A DNA stretch of 64,000 nt, from NCBI RefSeq assembly GCF_002217285.1, contig NZ_MUGW01000009.1, positions 62,001-126,000 on the forward strand, given 5' to 3'. The position numbers and the translations under genes were made by a program. The DNA is from Flavobacterium hercynium. GTDB taxonomy: Bacteria; Bacteroidota; Bacteroidia; Flavobacteriales; Flavobacteriaceae. The first letter of the stretch is position 1. Each line of letters starts with the position of its first letter. The notes under the pieces were generated by a model that saw only the letters and a program-made list of their open reading frames with translations, made no database searches and was not told the origin of the DNA. This document shows, piece after piece, positions 16,677 through 25,500 of the stretch.

Positions 16677-17309
16677 TTAAAGAAATCGATTTTCTCTGTT
16701 CGGTAAATTTTCATCACTTTCAAATTTGTATAGTTGATCTATTTGTTCTTCTTTATTCCTTCTGTAATCTTTTAATTTTGTTAAACGAAATGACTCGTTA
16801 TTAATAATAACTCCTCTTAATTCGTATAAAAAATAATCATTGAAAGAATCTTTCTGTTCGTTCTTCATTTCTGCTTTGAAATATTGTACTACAATTGTAT
16901 CATTTTTTATTGTAAACAGACCTTTGCCATCGATATCTCCATTCTTAATCTTGCAAGAACTAAACTTAACATCATCAAGTAATTTGAGCCTCGATTTATA
17001 TTTGGATATTGAATTTAAAAATGAATTTTCATTATTATTAACTGATGTGCAATAATTTGCAGAATTTCCAAAATACATTCCGTCATTTATGATGTATCCA
17101 TCTTTATACAAAAGCAATGTCATAATTCCTTTTGAATTGACATTTTCATTATTTGGTCTTGATAACTCGCAATAATAGAACCCATTTAATTTTAATGGTA
17201 TAACTTGACTAGCAACCATTTTAGGATCTATTAAATCTTTTTTATTATGAATAACTGAATTACATGAAATTATCATGCACAATACTAAACCCCTTAAAAA
17301 TTTTAACAT
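16677..17309 (-). CDS. Island lipoprotein 2 (divergent, no KPDW end)
   Basis: A 210-residue protein with signal peptide MLKFLRGLVLCMIISCN (lipobox MIISC). The body includes GIMTLLLYKDGYIINDGMYFG and GLFTIKNDTIVVQYFKAE, which echo the strand motifs of the other array members, but the C-terminus is charged and lacks KPDW. Its upstream element is TACATTGACATC-ATG, one base different from the array consensus. Three body cysteines could form disulfides. It is likely a periplasmic-facing lipoprotein of unknown function. Confidence 0.65.
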   Translation of the reverse strand: MLKFLRGLVLCMIISCNSVIHNKKDLIDPKMVASQVIPLKLNGFYYCELSRPNNENVNSKGIMTLLLYKDGYIINDGMYFGNSANYCTSVNNNENSFLNSISKYKSRLKLLDDVKFSSCKIKNGDIDGKGLFTIKNDTIVVQYFKAEMKNEQKDSFNDYFLYELRGVIINNESFRLTKLKDYRRNKEEQIDQLYKFESDENLPNRENRFL

Positions 17310-17378
17310 GATGTCAATGTATTTAAAATTTCATATTGAGGACATCAATATAAAATGCAAACAAAAAAAATTATATAA

Positions 17379-17894
17379 CTACCAATCTGGTTTAGTAATT
17401 AGAACATGATTAGGAACACTCTCTTTTATAAAAAATGATTTTATAGATGAATTTTCTACTCCTCTATAATTAAAAATTAAAGTATCTCCCTTTAAATTTA
17501 ATGTTTGGCTTAAGAGTTCAGATGCATTGGCATTACTATTATAAAATTGAACAATAATGTTGCTTTGATTTAGTTGGTAATACCCCATATGACCTTTTTT
17601 AGCTTCTAAAACATACTCTCTTTTTAAATTTGCTGGAATATCATAAAATTCTGCAATTCTTCCATTTGAATAGAATTTATAATATCTTGGTTTTCCAGAA
17701 CCACTTATATTTATTCTTTCATCTTTAACAAATCTATAAATGACATTTGTATCAATTATAGCATAAGCTCTATTGTCTGTGTTTGGAATGATAGTAAACC
17801 TTGATAAACCAACTCTATAATGTCCATATTCATTATACCTGATACATGAACTAAAACATAAAATTGTAAAAATTGAGGTTAAAAATTTTACCAT
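17379..17894 (-). CDS. Island lipoprotein 1, KPDW family
   Basis: A 171-residue protein with signal peptide MVKFLTSIFTILCFSSC (lipobox FSSC). The body carries YYKFYSNGRIAEFYDIP, HMGYYQLNQSNIIVQFY, LNLKGDTLIFNYRG and the terminal VPNHVLITKPDW, which define the family with lipoproteins 3 and 4. Its upstream element is TATATTTACATC-ATG. It lies 52 bp downstream of the second immunity-like membrane gene. Whether it is transcribed from its own promoter or by read-through from the RHS operon cannot be decided from the sequence. Confidence 0.7.
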   Translation of the reverse strand: MVKFLTSIFTILCFSSCIRYNEYGHYRVGLSRFTIIPNTDNRAYAIIDTNVIYRFVKDERINISGSGKPRYYKFYSNGRIAEFYDIPANLKREYVLEAKKGHMGYYQLNQSNIIVQFYNSNANASELLSQTLNLKGDTLIFNYRGVENSSIKSFFIKESVPNHVLITKPDW

Positions 17895-17946
17895 GATGTA
17901 AATATATTAGATGCTTTAAATTAAGAATAACCTACTTGTAACCCTA

Positions 17947-18483
17947 TCAATCTTGTTTAATCGCGTTGGCAGGAATTTTGTCTTTAAACATTTCTTTATA
18001 GCGTTCGAAATCTTCCGTTGAAGTAATAGGATAATTTAAAAGTATAAAGCTATTTTTAGGATTTGTCTTTTCGTAAATCACTAAATATAATATGCTTAAA
18101 TCAGGTTTATCTTGTGGAATTTTAACATAATAATTTTCTCCATAAGAATTAACAAAATATTGTTCATCAACTGAATAAATATATTTTATCGAATTCCCTA
18201 TATCTCCCTTACCTTTTAAATTTGTAATGTTGTATGTCTCTATATTTCCTGTTGTTAAGGAAAAATTATTCTTCAATACTGTAACTTGTTCATCTTGTTC
18301 TTTCTTTGACAAAATACTTGCTATTAATCCTAGGATTATTATGGATAATAAAAACTTAAGTTGAATATCAATTGTTTTAAAGTTTTTTATTAAATAAAAA
18401 CTAATTAGCAATATAATAATTCCGAAAATTAATGTAATCATTTTTGTATGATCACCCAGATTAAAAAGTTCTTTCATAAACAT
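17947..18483 (-). CDS. Membrane protein, paralogue of the next gene, candidate RHS immunity protein
   Basis: A 178-residue protein with two predicted TM segments (MITLIFGIIILLISFYLI and FLLSIIILGLIASILS) and a soluble C-terminal domain. That domain (TTGNIETYN, IKYIYSVDEQYFVNSYGENY, LVIYEKTNPKNSFILLNYPI, EDFERY) aligns well with the gene at 18485-18889. An alternative ATG lies at 18477. It starts 1 bp after the neighbour's stop, and the RHS gene lies immediately upstream. Genes directly 3' of an RHS gene are classically the immunity partners. The membrane location would suit protection against a membrane-acting or periplasmic toxin. No family name is recognised. Confidence 0.65.
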   Translation of the reverse strand: MFMKELFNLGDHTKMITLIFGIIILLISFYLIKNFKTIDIQLKFLLSIIILGLIASILSKKEQDEQVTVLKNNFSLTTGNIETYNITNLKGKGDIGNSIKYIYSVDEQYFVNSYGENYYVKIPQDKPDLSILYLVIYEKTNPKNSFILLNYPITSTEDFERYKEMFKDKIPANAIKQD

Positions 18484-18484
18484 T

Positions 18485-18889
18485 TTAAAATTTGATCTTA
18501 AAGTTTTTACTTCCTTTCACAAAAGCCTTAAAATCTTCATTACTGTTAATTGGGTAATCCCCTAATAATAAACTTTTTTGAGGATCGTTTTTATTATAAG
18601 CAACAACAAACTTATCATTAACGTTGGGTGAGTAAGGTAGTTTATAATGTAGCATATCATAATTATTTATATAACGAATATTGTTTACTTTATATGAATA
18701 AGAAATGGAACTTTTTCCTGCATTATAACCTATTGTTCCTCTATTAAAATAAGCTTCAACATTACCAATTGCGAAATCATAATCTCCTAAAGAATTTTCT
18801 GCATTACGCTTATTTATCTTATTCGTTAGTAAAAGTACTACCAAACTAAAGACGAAAATTACAATGCTAATGTGATATTTTTTATCCAT
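18485..18889 (-). CDS. Single-pass membrane protein immediately 3' of the RHS gene, candidate immunity protein
   Basis: A 134-residue protein with one N-terminal TM (IVIFVFSLVVLLLTNKI) and a small domain carrying AIGNVEAYFNRG, SYSYKVNNIRYINNYD, VVAYNKNDPQKSLLLGDYPI and NEDFKAF. These motifs appear in the same order in the adjacent 178-residue protein, so the two are tandem paralogues. It starts 4 bp after the RHS stop, so it is in the same transcript. Position and size fit an immunity protein. The domain also recalls DUF3592-type small membrane proteins, which would be the main alternative. Confidence 0.65.
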   Translation of the reverse strand: MDKKYHISIVIFVFSLVVLLLTNKINKRNAENSLGDYDFAIGNVEAYFNRGTIGYNAGKSSISYSYKVNNIRYINNYDMLHYKLPYSPNVNDKFVVAYNKNDPQKSLLLGDYPINSNEDFKAFVKGSKNFKIKF

Positions 18890-18893
18890 AATA

Positions 18894-21800
18894 TTAACCT
18901 TTAAATTTATTTTGTGAAAAATTGTAATTATATTTTTTGGGAATCACTGTTCTTTGTGGTACAAAAACGCCAGTTGGAGGAATTACTACATTTTGAGGTA
19001 AACTTCTAATAGGAACTGATTTTAATTGTAATGACTCTAAAATAGGCTGTTTTTTTTGAAGAACTTCAACTGGTGCCTTCATTGCATTAGGTGCTTTCAT
19101 TGCACCGTCTAAACCTCCTAAAATCGTCGCTGATACAATATTAACTGGATTAGTAGCAACTTTAAGGCCTTCATTTAAATCATGTGTTATAATTGATGTT
19201 GTTAAAAAGCCTGATACCATACCTCCAAATGTATTATTTATTGCACCCGTCAAAATTGAGCTATTAAAATTGAACATACCATTTGGAAAAATTAAATCCA
19301 TCCCCTTTCCTATACCCATTGTTAAATATCCATTTATAACACCTGATGCTGTATTTTCTAAGGTAGTTGTAAAATCACTACCATTAATTAATGAATTACT
19401 AAAATTTTGAAATCCTGCACCCATTACTACTCCATATGGACCTCCATAAACTGTAAGCGCCCCTGCAGCAGCTCCGGTGCCTGTATATCCAATAAATTTA
19501 CCCCAATTTATATTAGAAAATTTTCCCGTATTTCCGGTTATATCTCCCCAGTTTTGATAGACGTTTACAGCGGCACTAACCACAATTATAGCTGCAGCTA
19601 CAGACACAAAAACAAACTCCCCACTAGCATCCGTATACTTCAAAGGATTGTTCCAGCAATAACCATAACGGTTAAAGTTTTGTGTATTAAACGGATCCTG
19701 CACAAAATTATCTGGCTGTATAAACCTATGCAATTGAGGATCGTAAATACGTCCGTTCATGTTGATAAGCGCGACACTTTGCAGGTGTTCGTGACCTGTA
19801 TAACCTCTGTCTAAAACGGTTAATCCAGTGAGTGTTTTGCCGTTTCCGTCCTGCACTTGGGCGATAGCACCCCAGGCATCAAACAATCGTTTTTCTATAA
19901 GCACTCCCCAACTGTCTGTTATCGAGACGATAGAACCCTGATAATCGCGTTGCAGATATAAAAACGTCTCTTTTCTGCCATCGCTTTTGAGAGCTAAGGG
20001 AGCTGTGTACCCGTCTCCGCCTATGTAGGTAACAAACTCAAAAGTATTGGTTACGGTATTGTGTTTAATTTCCATACTACCGTCTGCCGAGTAGTATTTT
20101 CTGTAGGTTCGTTCTTCTTTATCGTCCTGCAAACCACCGTAAAACATAGTGGTACGGTTGTGATCGTCATTGTAGTCAAAGCTTATTTTGTCTATTTTGT
20201 CTTCCTGTATTTCTACAGGTCTTTTAAAGGTGTTATAGCTTATTTTTTGCAGCGGTCTTTTCAGGTAATGCTCCAGCATTTCGGTTCGAACCAAAATGGA
20301 GTCATTCTGATAGGGTTTTGCTTTTACAGTGTAGCTGTATTTTCCCAAGCTGTTTTCTGTAATTCTGCCCTGATCGTCGTAGTGTTGTTTTTCACGTTCA
20401 CCCTTAGCATTCGTAAATTCTGTTAAGCGATCCAGTGTATCGTACTGAAAATTTTCAGCACTGTTAAACAAGCTATTGGTACGGCTCAGCAGGTTGCCTC
20501 TTTTGTTGTCAAAAACAGTTTGCAGTGTTACAATATTTTTCGAAGTTGCCGCTACATCGTATTTAATCTCAGAGGCCAATCCAAAGCTATCGTAGTTATT
20601 CGTTACCGTTGTTCCTCCGCTTTGGGCTTGAGTGAGCTGTCCTCTTGGGTTTACCTCATTGGTCTGCCATAAAATAATATTAGTTGCATTATCTTTTATT
20701 TGCCAGAGCGCTCCGTTTTTATAGGTGTTTTTTATGGTTTTTACACTTGCATTTCCACCGGAAAATGCGGTAGAAGTTTCGGTATTCACACGTCCGAAAT
20801 TATCATAGTTAATCTCTTTGGTAAATACAGCATAAGGTGTTACTTCCTGTGTTTTTATTATTCTTTTTACCACATCATATGCAATGCTGTTTAGAATGGT
20901 ATTGCTTCCGTTGGTTAAATCCTCAAACTTACTGCTTAGCAATAATTTAGATCTGGTGTCGTACGTATAGGTTGTTTTAGAATTCGTATTATTACCGGAA
21001 ATCGTTTTTTGTACCAGTTTACCCACCGGATCTAAGGTATAAGTTGTCGTACCGTGAGGCGTTGTTTCGGCTATAGTTTCTCCAAACGCGTTATACTCAT
21101 AGGTATACGTACCCGCAGACGAGTCTGTTAGTTTGGTTTTTCTGCCCCAGCCATCTTGCGAAATCGTAGTTTTTACACCTGCATACTCTGATTCCTTCAA
21201 ATTACCATTGGCAAAATACGTGTAACTGATTGTTCCTCCCGGAGTATCTGTCATCGTAACCACATTGCCTATGGCGTTTTTGGTTGAAGACTTCGATTTT
21301 GTACCATCATTTACTGTGGTCGTTAATCCTGAATACGTAATATCTGTAACTTTTCCTGTAAAAGAGATATGCTGACTTACTCTGCCGTAACTATCGTATT
21401 TGGTTTCATTCCACTGCGTAGCACCCGAGCCAAAATAAGGTTCGCTTACTTTATAATTTCGGTCGTGAATATCATAAGCATAATCAACATAAGAAAATTT
21501 TCCCATGATGTTTTTGCTTCCTGCTTTTATCTTTCTTCCTAATTCATCAAAGGTTTCTTCGCTTACACTGCCATCGTCTGCCGTACTGGTAATAATCGTG
21601 TGCTGTCCGTTTCGGGCATAATCGTATTGATTCTTTTTGCCCAAATAATCAGTAGTCTTTGTTTTTTTAAACCACGTATCATACTCATAAGAGGTGTTTA
21701 AAAGGTAAGGGCTGGTTTCAGACTGTAACATACCATGCACATCGTATGCAAACGATGTTGATAAGCCTTCAACGTCAATACTTCTTGTTAAGAAACGTCC

Positions 21801-24800
21801 CGATAAATCATATTCATAACGGGTAACTCTTGGCGGAAGCCCGGAAGCTGTAATGGTTTTTCGCGTAATATTACCAAAGGCATCATAGGTATTGTCTTCT
21901 GTTATATGCTCTGTATTGTGCCCTTTTTTCCTGATTTGAGTCAATAAATTATTTTGGTATACATACTCTTCTTCTGAGGTCATTACGTCTCCGGATATGG
22001 TTACGCTTTGCTTTTTACCGGAAGGTCTTCCTACTACATAAGGTGAGGAAGCAGCAGCTTCGTAACTCACTTCTGAAACAGTGGTTTGCACGGTAGTTCC
22101 GGACTCTTGTAAAACAGTAACAGATCGCAGCGGATTACTGTTGGCATCAAAGGACGTTATAGCCGTTTCGGTGGTGGTGTCATCCAGTGCATTAAATTCT
22201 GAAGTTCTTATGTTTTGCAGTCTAAATACTTTATTAGGCAAAAGTTCAGCATGGTAAGATATGTTCGATTTCGTAATAAAATCGCTAGGTATCGGGGTCG
22301 AAAGAACATGCAAACCCAATACGGTGAAGTTTTGCGTATTGGCTCCTCTTAAGGTTATATCATTTCTTTTGATAGTAGAAATAATATCGGAGTGTTTTTC
22401 AAACCAGTTGGTACTGGATGTTGTTCGAAATCCCAAAAATCCTAAACCAATAGTATTGGTAACTGCACCGCTGTAAAAAAACAGTTGACTCTTTTTGGCG
22501 GAAGCACTTTCCTTTTCGATCTTAGTCACAATTTTAATGTTTGGAGCAACAGTAATATCGATATTCGGATAGGTTTCTACCTCAGGCGTTGGAACATAAA
22601 CGGGTTCGTAAGGATCTTCCTGTAGCGAATGATACGTGATGGTTTCTTTAACCCCATTTCCGGTAGTAATATTTTTGATGAGCATCTCGGTATTAAAATC
22701 ATACTGAGAATCAAAAGTGTACAACTGATTGTTGCTGATAGCTCCCACAGCAAAATACTGATTGTTCGTTTTAGGTGATAAAAATACAGGGATTGCAAAG
22801 CTTTTGAGTGTAGTCTGAACGCCTGTATCATATTCGATAGCACTGTTGAACGCTGCACCATTATTTCCAAAAACATTTATTAAAATTCGCCCTACCTTCG
22901 AAGCGTTAGTATAAAATGATCTGAGTTGTACAATATCTGTTTTACCGTCACCATTTATATCCAAAGGAATTAGCGTACAGCCAGTAGTACCTTGCTTATC
23001 TGATGTGTTACCCCAATTGACAAGCCCACCGTAATTTTGTACCGTTTTTTCGAATCCATATCCGTTTGATGTAAATTTAAAATAGTCTGTCGCATATACG
23101 CCAGCGGCTTTTGGCAGAATAAATTCCATTTTACCATCGCCACTATAATCTCCCGGTAATATGGGCTGGTCTACATTAATATCAGTATCAGTGGTTTTCC
23201 ATAAAAGCTGTAGCTGGTTAGCATCATCTAAAGTATAGACTGATACGCTGCCTTTTTTAAAATGCAGAATATTAGTTTTACCGTCACCGTTCGCATCAAA
23301 AGTTTCGATTTTGTCTTTACTGGGTAATAATCCGCCGTTACGAACATATTCAGATAACGTACCTGTTTCGTTCCAGAAATTTGTTTTTTGTCCCGAATGT
23401 AAGTCTATAAAGTATACTTTACCAGTAGAATAATATTTTGTAAGTTTTGTAGCAGAACTGTAATGTGCTATTTCCTTATCTACCGCTATTACATCGGTTA
23501 TGCCATCACCGTTAAAATCGCCGCTATAGTATTTTTTTTCCTGAGCTCTATCCTGATTTTTTTTCAAAATTTCACTATAAAAATTTCTAACGGGAAATGT
23601 AACTTGCTTTGTTGCATACACGCCAAATCCATGTGGAGATTTAATGTAGGTATTAAAATTTACAGCTTTCGTATTTACTGCATTCTGAACAGTTGTTATT
23701 CCCTGAAAAGGAAACATCTTGCCTTGTCTGCTAAGAAAATTTGAAGTGAAAATTTCCTGAAATAAACCACAGGAAACCGTCTCCGGAGTCACTCTTGAAG
23801 TTTTAGTTAAATTATTAAAAACTCTAAATTCTTTCTTTGCGTTACTTCCTGTTAGGGGATAGAGCACAAAATCCATCTTGGCATCTCCGTCAAAATCTCC
23901 GGCTATTGTTGCTGAATTCAGAGCATTTATTTCTCCCATCGGAAGGGTTGATACCGAAGAAATGGGCGCTATTTTTTGCTTACTGCCATAGTATTCAAAG
24001 ACTGTTGGATTGTAACTTTTAGAATGATCACCGTTGCTTTCTGTAATAGACAATAGTTGTTTGTATCCTAAAGAATTAGTTGTTGCCTGATGCTGCAGAG
24101 TATAATTTCTGTACCCAACACCGGAACTTAAAATAGCAATACTGTTTAGTATTTTGGTTCTTGTGATATTACGTCCGCCAACATACGCTTCTTCTTTTCT
24201 GCCTATTGGTACATAATTAAACCTGATTTCATTGAGTGGTGCAGTACTGCCAAGTGATCCGTATTTTATTGCTGTTATATCTAATGTACTGTTCGTCAAA
24301 GAATATTCATAACTAAGTCGGACTCCTTGCGGATTTTCCCAAAACAAGATGGCCCACTCCATAATAGAACCGGGACCTCCTATAGTACCATAGTATCCTT
24401 TTGAGCCGTCGGGATATTCAACAATAAAATGAGAAGGCCCAAATTTTTTGCCAGCCGGATGAACTCCAAATGAGGTAATTTTAAGTTTTGAAAAACTCTC
24501 TGTTTCATAAACAGTTGCCATACTTCCGTAAGAACCTCCTGTTCCATATTTTACGATTAAGCGCTGCCCGTCAAGTGCAAAACGATCTAATCTGTCAAAA
24601 TCTACAGGATCATTTTGTCCGTCATGAAATTTTGTAGCGGCAATGCGGGTGATGCTGGATACTCCTGCAATATTCCAGCGATATCCGGCATTGCCATTAC
24701 CGCCTTGACTGTTATAAACCAAACTGATCTGGGGAACTATGCCATTAATCCCTGGAGGAACCGCAATGGGCACAGCATACGTTGCTGCTCCGGATAACGA

Positions 24801-24917
24801 AACAGTGAGTGCACCTTCGGTAATACCAACCTCTGTAGAAGAACCTGTTGGACTTGTTTGTGCTGTAATGAATAAATGTAAAAGTAATAAGGTGGTTGTA
24901 AAGTAAAGTTTCTTCAT
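18894..24917 (-). CDS. Giant SpvB/FG-GAP/RHS-repeat protein with variable C-terminal tip (polymorphic toxin candidate)
   Basis: A 2007-residue protein. Residues 1-20 form a Sec signal peptide (cut after ITAQ). About 20-330 is an SpvB/TcaC-like N-terminus (GALTVSLSGAATYAVPI, PQISLVYNSQGG). About 335-660 has FG-GAP/VCBS calcium-type repeats (DFDGDAKMDF, GDFNGDGITDV, DANGDGKTN, GDYSGDGKMEF, DINGDGKTDIV). About 1000-1700 has YD/RHS repeats. The RHS core (MNGRIYDPQLHRFIQPDNF, NRYGYCWNNPLKYTDASGE) lies near 1720-1768. The last 239 residues form the tip: a Gly-rich hydrophobic region and a short basic end (KKYNYNFSQNKFKG) with no nuclease motif I recognise. There is no T9SS sorting domain of its own. 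The body is near 45% GC in a sampled line, and the tip is much lower. Confidence 0.85.
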   Translation of the reverse strand: MKKLYFTTTLLLLHLFITAQTSPTGSSTEVGITEGALTVSLSGAATYAVPIAVPPGINGIVPQISLVYNSQGGNGNAGYRWNIAGVSSITRIAATKFHDGQNDPVDFDRLDRFALDGQRLIVKYGTGGSYGSMATVYETESFSKLKITSFGVHPAGKKFGPSHFIVEYPDGSKGYYGTIGGPGSIMEWAILFWENPQGVRLSYEYSLTNSTLDITAIKYGSLGSTAPLNEIRFNYVPIGRKEEAYVGGRNITRTKILNSIAILSSGVGYRNYTLQHQATTNSLGYKQLLSITESNGDHSKSYNPTVFEYYGSKQKIAPISSVSTLPMGEINALNSATIAGDFDGDAKMDFVLYPLTGSNAKKEFRVFNNLTKTSRVTPETVSCGLFQEIFTSNFLSRQGKMFPFQGITTVQNAVNTKAVNFNTYIKSPHGFGVYATKQVTFPVRNFYSEILKKNQDRAQEKKYYSGDFNGDGITDVIAVDKEIAHYSSATKLTKYYSTGKVYFIDLHSGQKTNFWNETGTLSEYVRNGGLLPSKDKIETFDANGDGKTNILHFKKGSVSVYTLDDANQLQLLWKTTDTDINVDQPILPGDYSGDGKMEFILPKAAGVYATDYFKFTSNGYGFEKTVQNYGGLVNWGNTSDKQGTTGCTLIPLDINGDGKTDIVQLRSFYTNASKVGRILINVFGNNGAAFNSAIEYDTGVQTTLKSFAIPVFLSPKTNNQYFAVGAISNNQLYTFDSQYDFNTEMLIKNITTGNGVKETITYHSLQEDPYEPVYVPTPEVETYPNIDITVAPNIKIVTKIEKESASAKKSQLFFYSGAVTNTIGLGFLGFRTTSSTNWFEKHSDIISTIKRNDITLRGANTQNFTVLGLHVLSTPIPSDFITKSNISYHAELLPNKVFRLQNIRTSEFNALDDTTTETAITSFDANSNPLRSVTVLQESGTTVQTTVSEVSYEAAASSPYVVGRPSGKKQSVTISGDVMTSEEEYVYQNNLLTQIRKKGHNTEHITEDNTYDAFGNITRKTITASGLPPRVTRYEYDLSGRFLTRSIDVEGLSTSFAYDVHGMLQSETSPYLLNTSYEYDTWFKKTKTTDYLGKKNQYDYARNGQHTIITSTADDGSVSEETFDELGRKIKAGSKNIMGKFSYVDYAYDIHDRNYKVSEPYFGSGATQWNETKYDSYGRVSQHISFTGKVTDITYSGLTTTVNDGTKSKSSTKNAIGNVVTMTDTPGGTISYTYFANGNLKESEYAGVKTTISQDGWGRKTKLTDSSAGTYTYEYNAFGETIAETTPHGTTTYTLDPVGKLVQKTISGNNTNSKTTYTYDTRSKLLLSSKFEDLTNGSNTILNSIAYDVVKRIIKTQEVTPYAVFTKEINYDNFGRVNTETSTAFSGGNASVKTIKNTYKNGALWQIKDNATNIILWQTNEVNPRGQLTQAQSGGTTVTNNYDSFGLASEIKYDVAATSKNIVTLQTVFDNKRGNLLSRTNSLFNSAENFQYDTLDRLTEFTNAKGEREKQHYDDQGRITENSLGKYSYTVKAKPYQNDSILVRTEMLEHYLKRPLQKISYNTFKRPVEIQEDKIDKISFDYNDDHNRTTMFYGGLQDDKEERTYRKYYSADGSMEIKHNTVTNTFEFVTYIGGDGYTAPLALKSDGRKETFLYLQRDYQGSIVSITDSWGVLIEKRLFDAWGAIAQVQDGNGKTLTGLTVLDRGYTGHEHLQSVALINMNGRIYDPQLHRFIQPDNFVQDPFNTQNFNRYGYCWNNPLKYTDASGEFVFVSVAAAIIVVSAAVNVYQNWGDITGNTGKFSNINWGKFIGYTGTGAAAGALTVYGGPYGVVMGAGFQNFSNSLINGSDFTTTLENTASGVINGYLTMGIGKGMDLIFPNGMFNFNSSILTGAINNTFGGMVSGFLTTSIITHDLNEGLKVATNPVNIVSATILGGLDGAMKAPNAMKAPVEVLQKKQPILESLQLKSVPIRSLPQNVVIPPTGVFVPQRTVIPKKYNYNFSQNKFKG

Positions 24918-24924
24918 GCGTAAT

Positions 24925-25410
24925 CTACTGCTTCATAATTTTAATCGTTCTCTCATCTCCATTTCTATATGAAATCAAAACAATGTAAACCCCTGCGGGA
25001 TATTCCCTAAACGGAAGTGTGAGACTGTTTGCTTCTTTATCTACCGGTTGCTTTTTTACCGACTGACCGGATAATGAATAAACAGTAACTGTCGTTACAT
25101 AATTCCCTTCAGACATTTCTCTCCATTCAATGAATAATTCTTCTTTTAAAGGGTTAGGATAGTATGAAATCGCTGCATCCTGAAAAGGGGTCTCTACAAT
25201 GCTTTCTTCAATTTTTTCCTCTTTCTTAGGTTCCTCAGTTTCCTCAACTTCTTCACTATCCTTTGGATTCTCTTCGTTTTCAGGTGGACAATTGATACAT
25301 ATTAAAGTTCTGCTGGTTTGGTTTCCTGCAACATCGTACTGTAAGGCAATCTTATTTTGAGCATTTGTAAACGTCGTGATGAGTAAAAAAACAAGTAAAT
25401 ATTTCTTCAT
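24925..25410 (-). CDS. Small T9SS type A sorting-domain protein with an RHS-like N-terminal motif
   Basis: A 161-residue protein in three parts. It has a Sec signal peptide (MKKYLLVFLLITTFTNAQ), then a single YD-repeat-like motif (IALQYDVAGNQTSRTLICINC) interrupted by a Cys pair, then an acidic Glu/Lys/Pro linker (about residues 43-72). A C-terminal domain of about 85 residues follows with SYYPNPLKEELFIEW, VTVYSLSGQSV, YPAGVYIVLI and a basic end, which is the T9SS type A sorting signature. It lies 7 bp upstream of the giant RHS gene in the same operon. The RHS protein has no sorting domain, so this small protein could be its T9SS-exported partner or cap. That role is inference. Confidence 0.8.
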   Translation of the reverse strand: MKKYLLVFLLITTFTNAQNKIALQYDVAGNQTSRTLICINCPPENEENPKDSEEVEETEEPKKEEKIEESIVETPFQDAAISYYPNPLKEELFIEWREMSEGNYVTTVTVYSLSGQSVKKQPVDKEANSLTLPFREYPAGVYIVLISYRNGDERTIKIMKQ

Positions 25411-25423
25411 AAAATGAGATATG

Positions 25424-25468
25424 TGTGTTCGAACACAAAAATAAGTTTTAATTTACAAGCTCCTACAA
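25424..25468 (-). promoter_or_regulatory. RHS operon promoter with 14-bp palindrome at the start site
   Basis: On the minus strand, TTG (25468-25466), a 22-bp spacer and a perfect -7 box TATTTTTG (25443-25436) lie upstream of the T9SS-domain gene. A perfect 14-bp palindrome TGTGTTCGAACACA (25424-25437) overlaps the end of the -7 box and the expected start point, which is the place for a repressor operator. The ATG is at 25410. Confidence 0.55.
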
Positions 25469-25500
25469 GCCTAAATGTTAAAAACCTTATTTTTACAAAA

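Noticed and set aside
22577..22876. Minus-strand 99-residue frame within the RHS gene
   Set aside because: It is out of frame inside the continuous 2007-residue reading frame and has no family features.
19407..24797. Plus-strand open frames within the RHS gene
   Set aside because: They are antisense shadows of a repetitive gene; they lack starts with promoters and show no domain pattern.
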